Source: Flavihumibacter profundi (GTDB lineage: Bacteria > Bacteroidota > Bacteroidia > Chitinophagales > Chitinophagaceae). Taken from it: 64,000 bases of DNA. The notes under the pieces were generated by a model. The model searched no databases and was not told the origin of the DNA. It saw only the letters and a list, made by a program, of their open reading frames with translations. Shown here piece by piece: positions 18,151 through 26,446 of the stretch; position 1 is the stretch's first letter, and each line of letters opens with the position of its first letter. The position numbers and the translations under genes are program-made. The stretch lies in assembly GCF_020076305.1 (NCBI RefSeq), contig NZ_JAIQXE010000002.1, forward strand, positions 744,001 through 808,000, in the 5' to 3' direction.

Positions 18151-18948
18151 ATGCTAAAGAACGAGGCTAAGCAGGGTGTACAAACACCCGCTATAAAAAA
18201 AATCCTAATTACCCAGCCTAGGCCTGAAAGCGACAAGTCACCTTACTTCGAGCTAGGTAAGAAATACGGCTTGTCCCTTGACTTTCATCCCTTTATACGA
18301 CTCGAGGGTATCCCGTCTAAAGATTTCAGGAAACAGAAGGTTGACCTTTCACAGTATTCTGCTGTGATTTTCACAAGCCGGAATGCCATTGATCATTTTT
18401 TCAGGATCTGTGAAGAGATGAAGGTTCTTGTTTCACAGGACACCAAATATTTCTGCATCACTGAGGCGGTTGCCTTGTATCTCCAAAAGTTTATCCTCTA
18501 TAGGAAACGGAAGGTTTTTTATGGGGCTGATGGCACCAATAAAAGCATGTTCGATGTAATTAATAAGCATAAGGAGAATGAAAAATTCCTTTATCCATGC
18601 TCTGAAAACCAACAGGATAATGATATTGTGAGTTGGTTGAAATCGCACAAATGCGAATTTGCAACTCCCTTTATGTACCGCACTATTTCCAATGACCTGA
18701 AACAGGTCTTGGGGGCACACGACTATGACATTATTTGCTTTTTCACCCCAAGCGGTGTAAAAAGCCTTTTTGATAATTACCCGGCCTTCCAGCAAAACGG
18801 AACGAGGATCGGTGCATTCGGCAGCAATACTTCCAAGGCAGTAGAAGAGGCCGGATTGATACTCGACATCAAAGCGCCCCAGCCGCAAACGCCATCAATG
18901 GTTGCGGCCCTGGAGCAGTACCTTTCTGCGACAATTAAAAAGAAGTGA
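18151..18948 (+). CDS. hemD: Uroporphyrinogen-III synthase
   Basis: The 265-residue protein has the two-lobe HemD pattern: KKILITQPRPESDKSPYFELG at the start, YSAVIFTSRNAIDHFF closing the first Rossmann-like lobe, FLYPCSENQ in the linker, and DIICFFTPSGVKSLFDNYP in the second lobe, with a late TSKAVEEAGL. HemD closes hydroxymethylbilane into uroporphyrinogen III in heme and corrin synthesis. It follows DUF4271 and is close to hemW, giving the region a heme theme. A hairpin built from an intergenic repeat follows the stop codon and may terminate the operon. Confidence 0.85.
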   Translation: MLKNEAKQGVQTPAIKKILITQPRPESDKSPYFELGKKYGLSLDFHPFIRLEGIPSKDFRKQKVDLSQYSAVIFTSRNAIDHFFRICEEMKVLVSQDTKYFCITEAVALYLQKFILYRKRKVFYGADGTNKSMFDVINKHKENEKFLYPCSENQQDNDIVSWLKSHKCEFATPFMYRTISNDLKQVLGAHDYDIICFFTPSGVKSLFDNYPAFQQNGTRIGAFGSNTSKAVEEAGLILDIKAPQPQTPSMVAALEQYLSATIKKK

Positions 18949-18957
18949 ATCGTTGAT

Positions 18958-19120
18958 AGTGAATGGTGAATGGTAAATAGTGAATGGAAGCAGCAAAATG
19001 AAGCCCCATTCACTATTTTTTTTACACCTGAACCGTCAAAATTAAGAACCCTGAACCTTTATATTAGTACGACTGTTTCCCCTTTTGAATCCATTCACTA
19101 TTTACCATTTACCATTCACT
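18958..19120. repeat. 30-bp inverted repeat pair flanking the hemD-yyaL gap
   Basis: The 30 bases at 18958-18987 are the reverse complement of 19091-19120 with a single mismatch, with 103 bp between the arms. The arms are built from repeated AATGGT / AATAGTGAATGG modules, and a third, partial copy lies at 19006-19018. Related modules occur at 34659-34677 and 58171-58189. The right arm ends 7 bp before the ATG of the next gene. Confidence 0.85.
18975..19023 (+). terminator. Repeat-derived intrinsic terminator after hemD
   Basis: AAATAGTGAATGG (18975-18987) pairs perfectly with CCATTCACTATTT (19006-19018), and the 3' arm runs into a T tract (19016-19023). The 5' arm is part of the larger inverted repeat spanning 18958-19120, so the terminator appears to have been made from a copy of the dispersed repeat. 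Confidence 0.65.
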
Positions 19121-19127
19121 CTTCTCT

Positions 19128-21149
19128 ATGCCCAATCGCCTGCAAAATGAAACCAGTCCTTACCTTCTGCAGCATGCCCATAACCCTGTTGATTGGTATC
19201 CATGGGGTGATGAAGCACTGGCAGTGGCGCGCACTGAACAAAAGCCTATCCTGGTAAGCATTGGTTATGCAGCCTGTCATTGGTGCCATGTAATGGAGCG
19301 CGAAAGTTTTGAAAACCCTTCGGTAGCGGCGACCATGAATAAGCATTTTATCAATATCAAAATTGATCGCGAAGAAAGGCCGGACCTTGATCATATTTAT
19401 ATGGATGCCGTTCAGTCGATGACAGGTAGTGGAGGCTGGCCACTCAATGTTTTTTTAACACCGGAAGGGAAGCCATTTTATGGCGGCACTTATTTCCCGC
19501 CGCAGGCTGCATTTAACCGGCCTTCCTGGTCAGACGTGCTGGCGGGTGTTGCCAATGCCTGGCGTGAAAGGCGTGAGGACATATCACAACAGGCTGAAAA
19601 CCTTACCCAGCACCTTCAACAATCCAGCAATTTCGGGGGGAAATCAGATTTCCCATTTTTTCATGAGGACCTTGTTCACCAGATGGCCACAGAATTGCTT
19701 AAAACTGCCGATAAAATTGAAGGTGGTTTTGGCAGGGCACCTAAATTCCCGCAAACGAATTCCATTGCTTACCTGCTGCGGTATGGGCATATATATAATG
19801 ACCAGGACGCAATAAAACAAGCCTTGTTGAGTCTCGATAAAATGATAGAAGGTGGTATATATGACCAGATAGGTGGCGGATTGGCCAGGTATTCCACCGA
19901 TAACGAATGGCTTGTTCCCCATTTTGAAAAAATGTTATATGATCAGGCGTTATTTATTGCTGTTTTGGCTGATGCTTTCCAGTTAACGCAAAAACCTGTT
20001 TACCGTGAGGTGATAATCCAAACCATGGACTTTCTTCAAAGGGAGTTAATGTCACCTGAGGCCGCGTTCTATGCAGCATTGGATGCTGATTCTGAGGGTG
20101 AAGAGGGGAAGTTTTACGTGTGGGAAAAAGGGGAGATTGAAGAGGTGTTAGGTGAAGATGCCCCAATTGCCATTGACCGCTTTGGTATTACTGCAGATGG
20201 TAATTGGGAGGGCATTAATATTTTAACCCGCTCGATGAACCTCCATTGGTTATCCTTGAAATATGAAATGGACGAATCAGTCATGGAGGAGAAACTTATT
20301 GAGATAACTGCCAGGTTAATCGCCAGGAGGGCTGGGAGGGTAAGGCCCGGACTAGACGATAAACAGATCCTTTCCTGGAATGCGTTGATGAATATTGCCT
20401 GCAGCAAGGCTTTTGCTGCAACCGGAATAGAGGAATACAGGGATTTAGCGGTAAGGAACATGAACTGGATGCTGGCTGTATTTACCCGCCCCGATGGTGG
20501 GTTATACCATACTTATAAGGCAGGAATTGCTAAATTTCCCGGATTCCTGGATGACTACGCATATCTGGTACAAGCTTTGATTTATATCCAGGAGATAACT
20601 GGTGACCATGATTACCTGGACCGGGCGGCTAAGCTGACCGGGAGGGTAATTGATGATTTTGGGGAGGAAGGCAACCAATTATTTTATTATACGTTCAAGG
20701 AACAGGGGGATGTAGTGGTTAGAAAAAGGGAGATTTATGATGGTGCGCAACCTTCGGGAAATGCTGTAATGGTGTTAAATCTTTATTACCTGGGAGTGGT
20801 ATTCGACAAGCCGCAATGGCAGCAACAATCTGCTGAAATGCTGGAAACTATAGGTAAAACCATAGTTCGGTATCCCGGATCCTTCGGTTTTTGGGCAATT
20901 GAATTGTTCAGAAAGGTGAGGGGGTGTGCGGAAATAGTTGTAGTTGGGCCGCAGGCGGATGCTTTGCGTTCCGAAATATTAGCTAATTTTATTCCGTTTA
21001 GGATACTCCAATCAGCTACCCACGAAAACAATGCTTACCCGCTTTTGCGTAAAAAGCCCTCCGAACCTGATACCTTGATTTATGTTTGCCAGAACTATAG
21101 CTGTAGCCAACCTGTGGCCTCGGTTGGGGAAATGTTGCTCCAGCTATAG
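19128..21149 (+). CDS. YyaL-like thioredoxin/DUF255 protein
   Basis: The 673-residue protein begins with the hallmark of the DUF255/YyaL (spermatogenesis-associated protein 20) family: [19 protein letters not shown] and Cys50-His-Trp-Cys53 in a thioredoxin-like domain (residues 1-160), followed by [19 protein letters not shown]. The rest resembles a six-hairpin glycosidase/N-acyl-glucosamine epimerase-like barrel ([25 protein letters not shown]). The cytoplasmic function is not established. No signal peptide is present. It appears to be a single-gene unit whose upstream region consists of the intergenic repeat. Confidence 0.88.
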   Translation: MPNRLQNETSPYLLQHAHNPVDWYPWGDEALAVARTEQKPILVSIGYAACHWCHVMERESFENPSVAATMNKHFINIKIDREERPDLDHIYMDAVQSMTGSGGWPLNVFLTPEGKPFYGGTYFPPQAAFNRPSWSDVLAGVANAWRERREDISQQAENLTQHLQQSSNFGGKSDFPFFHEDLVHQMATELLKTADKIEGGFGRAPKFPQTNSIAYLLRYGHIYNDQDAIKQALLSLDKMIEGGIYDQIGGGLARYSTDNEWLVPHFEKMLYDQALFIAVLADAFQLTQKPVYREVIIQTMDFLQRELMSPEAAFYAALDADSEGEEGKFYVWEKGEIEEVLGEDAPIAIDRFGITADGNWEGINILTRSMNLHWLSLKYEMDESVMEEKLIEITARLIARRAGRVRPGLDDKQILSWNALMNIACSKAFAATGIEEYRDLAVRNMNWMLAVFTRPDGGLYHTYKAGIAKFPGFLDDYAYLVQALIYIQEITGDHDYLDRAAKLTGRVIDDFGEEGNQLFYYTFKEQGDVVVRKREIYDGAQPSGNAVMVLNLYYLGVVFDKPQWQQQSAEMLETIGKTIVRYPGSFGFWAIELFRKVRGCAEIVVVGPQADALRSEILANFIPFRILQSATHENNAYPLLRKKPSEPDTLIYVCQNYSCSQPVASVGEMLLQL

Positions 21150-21256
21150 GTAGGAAACGAAGAAAAAATGAGTGGAAATACAATAATACCGTAATAAGTG
21201 CCGTTAATTCAGACACGGATACAAGTGATTGAAGAAACCGTAATAAAACTATAAAC

Positions 21257-21290
21257 TTGGAAAGCCGATGTTGACTAAACATTATATTTG
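21257..21290 (+). promoter_or_regulatory. Promoter of the gldKLMN operon
   Basis: TATATTTG at 21283-21290 is a full match to the Bacteroidota -7 box TAnnTTTG. A -33-like TTGG lies at 21257-21260, 22 bp before it. Transcription would start near 21295, about 15 nt before the gldK ATG at 21310. This excludes a longer in-frame start at 21268, which lies upstream of the -7 box. Confidence 0.65.
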
Positions 21291-21309
21291 CCCAATACCC
21301 TTTAATATT

Positions 21310-22602
21310 ATGAAAATGAAAAACCTGTCCACTTTGCTGACACTTGCGGCGATCACAATGCTGGCAAGTTGCGGAAAGTTTGGAAAGAACTCCAAAGGCG
21401 GAGGAATTCCAGACGATGGTCAATTGCATGGCGTAGCGCCTGGTAATAAGTATACTATGCCCAAGCCTCCGGGAATGGTTTATATACCACCTGGAACTTT
21501 TCATATGGGTCCCAGTGACGAGGACGTCAATTTTGCCTATACAGCAAGAAATAAGCAGGTATCCATTAACGGTTTCTGGATGGACGCTACTGAAATTACC
21601 AATAATGAGTATCGCCAGTTCGTTCAATGGGTGCGTGACTCAACCGCTGCAAAGCTGATGGGTTATGTGAAAAATGCCGATGGGGTTGATTATGTTGATT
21701 GGGCAAAGGCAAAAACCATTAAATGGGGTGATAAGTCAACCACAGAAAAAATCGACCAGCTGATCCTTTCTCCTGAGAACAGGGTATTCGGCAAAAAGGA
21801 AATCGATGCATCCAAATTGATTTACCATTCTGAAACTTTCGACAATAAAGAAGCTGCAAGAAGAGAAAATGCCGGCCGGCCAAGATCTACCTTCATCATA
21901 AAGAAAGATGTACGCATCTATCCTGATACCCTGGTTTGGATCCGTGATTTCTCCTATTCATATAATGAGCCAATGACCAAGCGGTACTTCTCGCATCCCG
22001 CTTTCGGAAATTATCCAGTAGTAGGGGTTAACTGGAACCAGGCAACTGCGTTCTGCGAATGGAGAACCCAATACCTGAATTCCTACCTTTCCAGCAAGAA
22101 GCGTGCACAGGAATCTGATTTCCGCCTGCCAACTGAAGCAGAGTGGGAATATGCAGCCCGCGGTGGTCGCTCTCAATCAATGTTCCCCTGGGGTAACTAT
22201 TACCTGAGAAATAGAAAGGGTTGCCTGTTGGCCAATTTCAAACCTGGTCGTGGCAACTATCCTGAAGATGGTGGATTCTATACTGTTCGTGCCGATGCTT
22301 ACTGGCCTAATGATTTCGGGCTGTATAATATGGCAGGTAACGTAGCTGAGTGGACCTCTTCCCTTTACTATGAAGGTGGTTACAACTTCCAGCATGATAT
22401 GAACCCTGATATCCGCTACAATGCCAAAGATTCTGATCCTCCTAGGATGAAGCGTAAAGTATTGCGTGGTGGTAGCTGGAAAGACGTAGGGTACTTCCTG
22501 CAAACTGGTACACGTTCTTATGAATACCAGGATACAGCTAAGTCTTACATCGGATTCCGTTGTGCGATCGATCTGCCCCCAACACAAACAAAAGGCAAAT
22601 AA
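21310..22602 (+). CDS. gldK: Gliding motility / type IX secretion lipoprotein GldK
   Basis: A 430-residue lipoprotein: MKMKNLSTLLTLAAITMLASC ends in a lipobox with the acylated cysteine at about residue 21. The mature part is a formylglycine-generating-enzyme-like domain (GTFHMGPSDE, FRLPTEAEWEYAARGG, AGNVAEWTSS, RGGSW, IGFRCA). In type IX secretion GldK forms, with GldN, the periplasmic ring attached to the outer membrane. The catalytic cysteines of true formylglycine enzymes are not expected, and the role is structural. The start at 21310 fits both the signal peptide and the promoter. GldL, GldM and GldN follow in the standard order. Confidence 0.93.
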   Translation: MKMKNLSTLLTLAAITMLASCGKFGKNSKGGGIPDDGQLHGVAPGNKYTMPKPPGMVYIPPGTFHMGPSDEDVNFAYTARNKQVSINGFWMDATEITNNEYRQFVQWVRDSTAAKLMGYVKNADGVDYVDWAKAKTIKWGDKSTTEKIDQLILSPENRVFGKKEIDASKLIYHSETFDNKEAARRENAGRPRSTFIIKKDVRIYPDTLVWIRDFSYSYNEPMTKRYFSHPAFGNYPVVGVNWNQATAFCEWRTQYLNSYLSSKKRAQESDFRLPTEAEWEYAARGGRSQSMFPWGNYYLRNRKGCLLANFKPGRGNYPEDGGFYTVRADAYWPNDFGLYNMAGNVAEWTSSLYYEGGYNFQHDMNPDIRYNAKDSDPPRMKRKVLRGGSWKDVGYFLQTGTRSYEYQDTAKSYIGFRCAIDLPPTQTKGK

Positions 22603-22648
22603 TAGGCCTATAGCAAATTTCTAAAGACAACATTTTATTATTAAATAA

Positions 22649-22665
22649 TTGATTGAAACAATCAA
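22649..22665 (+). repeat. Small perfect hairpin in the gldK-gldL gap
   Basis: TTGATTG and CAATCAA are perfect inverted 7-mers with an AAA loop, inside the 116-bp AT-rich gap between gldK and gldL. There is no T tract, so it is not a terminator; an RNA processing or stability element is possible. Confidence 0.45.
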
Positions 22666-22718
22666 ACTGCTATTCTTTTATCTAAACCCTTTATCAAACG
22701 TTATTAAACTTTTAAACT

Positions 22719-23486
22719 ATGGCTGGTACATCTAAATCTACTGAAAGACTGGTAAACGTCGTTGTATGCGTGGGCGCTGCGGTGGTAATCTTCGGAGCCT
22801 GGGCGAAAATCCTGCACAAATCGTTTGCCGACATCATGCTGACTGTTGGTCTGTTGACTGAAGCAGCGATCTTCCTTATCTATGCACTGCTTCCACCTCC
22901 GGGTCAGGAAATGGCTGCTCTTGCTGAAGCCCTTCCAAAAATGGCTGGTGGTAACAGTATGAACCCAGCTTTGCAGAGCCTGGACAAAATGATGCAGGAA
23001 GCTGATATTACCCCAACAAACCTGAAAAAACTGAGCGAAGGTTTCAATAAACTGGGAACTACAGTTAATCAAATGAAAGATGTTTCTGATGTAGTTGCTG
23101 CAACCAATGATTATGCATCAAAAACTAAAGAAGCTGCAGGTGCACTGGGCCAGATGAAAGAGGCTTATGTGAAAAGTGCGGCTACAATGCAGTCGTTCAA
23201 TGATGCTTCAGAATCAACCAAACAATTCCATTCGCAGGTGCAGGTGCTTACAAAGAACCTGGGTTCCCTGAACACAATCTATGAGTTGGAATTGCAGGAT
23301 ACCAATAATCACCTGAAAGCGATGAATAACTTCTACAGCAACCTGGCACAGGCTTCAGTAGCCATGCAGGGAAGTGTTGAAGATGCAAACAAAACTAAAG
23401 AGCAAATCACTTTGCTGGCTAAGAATCTGGGCAACCTCAACCAGGTTTATGGCAACATGCTGAGTGCAATGCAGGGAAGGGCTTAA
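22719..23486 (+). CDS. gldL: Type IX secretion/gliding motor protein GldL
   Basis: A 255-residue inner-membrane protein with two N-terminal helices (about residues 11-31 and 37-57) joined by a short turn, and a long cytoplasmic, coiled-coil-rich tail. AWAKILH contains the conserved lysine (Lys30) and LLTEAAIF the membrane glutamate (Glu48), which corresponds to the residue thought to carry protons in Flavobacterium GldL. GldL forms the proton-driven rotary stator around GldM, which powers secretion and gliding. The gap to gldM is 67 bp. Confidence 0.93.
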   Translation: MAGTSKSTERLVNVVVCVGAAVVIFGAWAKILHKSFADIMLTVGLLTEAAIFLIYALLPPPGQEMAALAEALPKMAGGNSMNPALQSLDKMMQEADITPTNLKKLSEGFNKLGTTVNQMKDVSDVVAATNDYASKTKEAAGALGQMKEAYVKSAATMQSFNDASESTKQFHSQVQVLTKNLGSLNTIYELELQDTNNHLKAMNNFYSNLAQASVAMQGSVEDANKTKEQITLLAKNLGNLNQVYGNMLSAMQGRA

Positions 23487-23553
23487 TAAGCGCCTGATCA
23501 CTGAACCTCTTGAAATTGTTTAAACAGATTGACAACATTTAAAACCCAGATCC

Positions 23554-25083
23554 ATGGCCTTACCTAAAGAGCCCAGGCAGAAGATGATTAACATGATGTA
23601 TTTGGTGCTTACCGCACTACTTGCATTGAACGTTTCATCTGAAATCCTGAACGCTTTCAAAACCGTAAACACGAGCATCAACCACGCCAATGAAGTAGTT
23701 GACAGCAAAAATAAATCCACCTTTAATTCTTTTGAAGCCAAGCTGAAAGATCCTAAGACCGCAGAGAAAACTGCGATCTGGTATCCTAAAGCACAGCAGG
23801 CTCAAAAGCTGGCGGATGCAATGACGAAATACATCGAAGACCTGAAGACAGAATTAAAAACTGAATCTAAAGGTGAGAATATCGGTAAAGCTGATGAGAA
23901 ATTCAGCGAAGATAACCTCGACGCTTCAACCCGTATGCTGGTTGAAGGTCCAAAAGGAGAAGAATTGCGCAAGAAACTGGAGGATTATAAGAACCAGATG
24001 CTGGCTATTGTTCCCGAAGAAAAAGCAAATTTCGCCAAATCATTTCCGCTTGACCTGAGTATTCCTGAATCAAAAACAGGTACCCTGAACAATGACTGGA
24101 AGACCGCTTATTTCCACATGACCCCAACTATCGCCGCCCTCACCATTCTGAGCAAGTTCCAGAACGATGTAAAGAATTCAGAAACACAGGTAGTTGATTA
24201 TTGTCACAAAGAAATAGGTGAAGTAGAAGTAGTGTTCGATGAGTTCCAGGCTTTTGTTGGTACAAACTCTACCTACCTGATGCCTGGACAGGAATTGGAA
24301 ATCAATGCAGGTGTCGGAGCTTTTTCGAAGGCAGCTAAACCAACTGTAACAGTTAATGGTTCCGTTGTTCCATTAGGTGCAGAAGGATCTGCCTTGTACA
24401 AAACAACTGTAAGCGGTGCAGGTGAAAAAAGTGTAAATGTTGTTGTTAATTTCACCAAGCCCGATGGTACTCCGGCTACGCTGAACAAGACCATTAAATA
24501 TACTGTAGGTGTTCCTTCCGGAGCCTCTGTTTTCCTTGAGAAAATGAACGTTGTTTACCAGGGTGTAGACAACCCGGTAATGGTATCTGCAGGTTCTGCC
24601 GGAAAAGAGAAGATGAATGTGTCTTTCACAGGTGGTACAATTACCCCTGCCGGTGGAGACCGTTATATCATCAAACCAACAAAAACTGGTCCTGCTGAAC
24701 TTAATATCACGGTTGAAGGAAAAACAACCTCTTTCCCTATGCGTTGTAAAACACTTCCTGATCCGGCTGCAATGGTTGGTGCCAGCAGGGGTGGTTCAAT
24801 GCCCGCTGCAACTTTCAAAGCAATGGGTGGTGTGCTGGCAAAGTTGATGGATTCTGAATTTGATGCTCCATTCCAGGTGGTAGGTTATACCCTTGGAGCT
24901 AACGGCGGCGCTTTCCAGAACTACCAGCAGGCTGCAAACGAAGGTCCACGCTGGGGTGGGACTGCCGCTACAATTGTAAACCGTGCAACCCCAGGAACAG
25001 TAGTATACTTCGACCAGATCCGTGTAAAAGGTCCAGATGGCAAGGTTCGTGAATTACCCGGTATCTTTTTTAACTTGAAATAA
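23554..25083 (+). CDS. gldM: Type IX secretion/gliding motor shaft protein GldM
   Basis: The 509-residue protein has a short cytoplasmic start with the conserved arginine in KEPRQKMINMMYLVLTALLAL, a single membrane helix (about residues 11-31), and a large periplasmic part made of a helical first domain and beta-rich domains (for example VVDYCHKEIGEVEVVFDEFQ, later AQPRWGG-like loops such as NEGPRWGGTA). GldM dimers span the periplasm and couple the GldL motor to the GldKN ring. It is followed 24 bp later by gldN. Confidence 0.93.
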   Translation: MALPKEPRQKMINMMYLVLTALLALNVSSEILNAFKTVNTSINHANEVVDSKNKSTFNSFEAKLKDPKTAEKTAIWYPKAQQAQKLADAMTKYIEDLKTELKTESKGENIGKADEKFSEDNLDASTRMLVEGPKGEELRKKLEDYKNQMLAIVPEEKANFAKSFPLDLSIPESKTGTLNNDWKTAYFHMTPTIAALTILSKFQNDVKNSETQVVDYCHKEIGEVEVVFDEFQAFVGTNSTYLMPGQELEINAGVGAFSKAAKPTVTVNGSVVPLGAEGSALYKTTVSGAGEKSVNVVVNFTKPDGTPATLNKTIKYTVGVPSGASVFLEKMNVVYQGVDNPVMVSAGSAGKEKMNVSFTGGTITPAGGDRYIIKPTKTGPAELNITVEGKTTSFPMRCKTLPDPAAMVGASRGGSMPAATFKAMGGVLAKLMDSEFDAPFQVVGYTLGANGGAFQNYQQAANEGPRWGGTAATIVNRATPGTVVYFDQIRVKGPDGKVRELPGIFFNLK

Positions 25084-25107
25084 GCATAAGACTAAAACAG
25101 GCATACA

Positions 25108-26148
25108 ATGAAAAACCGTATCATCCAACTTTGTTTAATCATAGCAGCAATGGGACTGTTCGTGGAGTCTGCCGATGCACAAGCAAAACCGGCGCGGAAA
25201 TCCAAGAAAAGAACCAGCACTGCGAAGAAAACAAGTACCAATAAAAGCAAATCAGGAAATGCTACTGCGCTTACTACAGCTCCGGCCAAGGATACCATTC
25301 CTGCTGAAACTGCAGTTTTGCCGGACCTTAACCTGGGAGAAACTAAAAAATCATTGCGTAATGATAATGCTATCGAACGCAACCTGGTAAAAGAGCGTAC
25401 CCCACTTGCATATGAGCATATCCGTGAAGATGATGCGGTTTATCGCCAGCGCCTGTGGAGGGAAATTGATGTTCATGAAAAAATGAACCTGCCCTTCATG
25501 TATAAAGCAGATGACGATAACGGTAACCAGCGGTTTATTAACATCCTGCTGGGTTCTATCAAGAGTGGAGAAGTAACGGCTTTCAGCCCTATTGATGACA
25601 GATTCACCACACCGGTAACCCTTAAGGAAATTACTGAACAACTCATTGGAAAGCCAGTGGTACAGTCTGTTCCTGATTGGGCACAGGATCCGGATGGTTC
25701 CAAAGGAATCATGAAGGATACTACGATCATCAATATGTTCAATCCGGATGATATTGAAAAATACTGGATCAAGGAAGAAGTGGTTTTCGATAAAGAATCT
25801 TCCCGCCTTCATGTACGCATACTTGGTGTGGCTCCGTTGAAGACCATCAAGAATACAGACGGATCTTTCCGTGATGTTACGCCGCTGTTCTGGGTATATT
25901 ATCCCGACATGCGTCCATTACTTGCCCGTTATGAAGCGTATAATGGCAAGAATTATGGTGCAAGGATGAGTTGGGAAGAGTTATTTGAAAGCCGCATGTT
26001 TTCAAGCCGTATTATCAAGTCAACTATCGATAATCCCGGCGACGTGATGATCGCGTCTTATGTTAAGGATCCGATCCTCCGACTCCTGGAAGGCGATAAT
26101 ATCAAAGAAAAAGTATTCAACTACGAACAGGATCTCTGGTCTTATTAA
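25108..26148 (+). CDS. gldN: Type IX secretion/gliding periplasmic protein GldN
   Basis: The 346-residue protein has a signal peptide (about residues 1-26, ending SADAQ), then a Lys/Arg/Thr/Ser-rich linker of about 45 residues (KPARKSKKRTSTAKK and onwards), and a conserved GldN/PorN domain from about residue 80 (YEHIREDDAVYRQRLWREID, FMYKADDDNGNQRFINILL, RMSWEELFESRMFSSRI). GldN joins GldK in the periplasmic ring. The basic linker is longer than I would expect and may contact the membrane, peptidoglycan or GldM; this is inference. A strong terminator follows. Confidence 0.92.
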   Translation: MKNRIIQLCLIIAAMGLFVESADAQAKPARKSKKRTSTAKKTSTNKSKSGNATALTTAPAKDTIPAETAVLPDLNLGETKKSLRNDNAIERNLVKERTPLAYEHIREDDAVYRQRLWREIDVHEKMNLPFMYKADDDNGNQRFINILLGSIKSGEVTAFSPIDDRFTTPVTLKEITEQLIGKPVVQSVPDWAQDPDGSKGIMKDTTIINMFNPDDIEKYWIKEEVVFDKESSRLHVRILGVAPLKTIKNTDGSFRDVTPLFWVYYPDMRPLLARYEAYNGKNYGARMSWEELFESRMFSSRIIKSTIDNPGDVMIASYVKDPILRLLEGDNIKEKVFNYEQDLWSY

Positions 26149-26170
26149 TTGGTCCTGCGATAATTTGTTT

Positions 26171-26196
26171 AGCCCCACTTCGGTGGGGCTTTTTTT
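26171..26196 (+). terminator. Intrinsic terminator of the gldKLMN operon
   Basis: AGCCCCAC-TTCG-GTGGGGCT is a perfect 8-bp stem with a UUCG tetraloop, followed by six T residues, 22 bp after the gldN stop codon. Confidence 0.95.
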
Positions 26197-26258
26197 GTGG
26201 ATTGCGGATCGTTAGACGAGACAAGCATTATTGTCACAACGTTAAACTGTATGCGAAA

Positions 26259-26306
26259 AATACCCGGTTAAGGGTATTGCAACTACGGATTTAAGGTGTA
26301 TCTTTA
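26259..26306 (+). promoter_or_regulatory. Orphan promoter with overlapping palindrome
   Basis: AATACCCGGTTAAGGGTATT (26259-26278) has 7-bp perfect arms with a 6-bp centre. It runs into TTGC (26277-26280), 18 bp before TATCTTTA (26299-26306), which is one base off the Bacteroidota -7 box. The arrangement looks like a promoter with an operator over the -33 element. No gene lies downstream on this strand, only an intrinsic terminator. Confidence 0.45.
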
Positions 26307-26311
26307 CCTCG

Positions 26312-26373
26312 GTTTTTCATAGGATATTGGATTTTAAAAACGGGGCTGGATTTCTATCCTGGCCCCTTTTTTT
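26312..26373 (+). ncRNA. Candidate small RNA with intrinsic terminator
   Basis: From the predicted start near 26312 to the T tract, the transcript would be about 60 nt. It ends in a stem of GGGGCTGG (26342-26349) with CCTGGCCCC (26358-26366), two G-U pairs allowed, followed by seven T residues (26367-26373). There is no start codon inside. The neighbours face away or end here (gldN ends at 26148 with its own terminator; uvrC ends on the other strand at 26447), so this is a free-standing unit. I do not recognise it as a known RNA family. Confidence 0.4.
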
Positions 26374-26446
26374 ATGTAAATGAGGGAAAGCAAGGAATGT
26401 AACCCTTTAATACGCTTATTTAATTCCAGGCAGTGCCTGCAAGAAC

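Noticed and set aside
21268-21309. Longer gldK start at 21268
   Set aside because: It lies upstream of the exact TATATTTG -7 box and would put 14 residues before the lipoprotein signal.
21016-21627. 203-codon minus-strand frame across the yyaL-gldK gap
   Set aside because: It crosses the gldK promoter and both neighbouring genes antisense, without any domain-like pattern.
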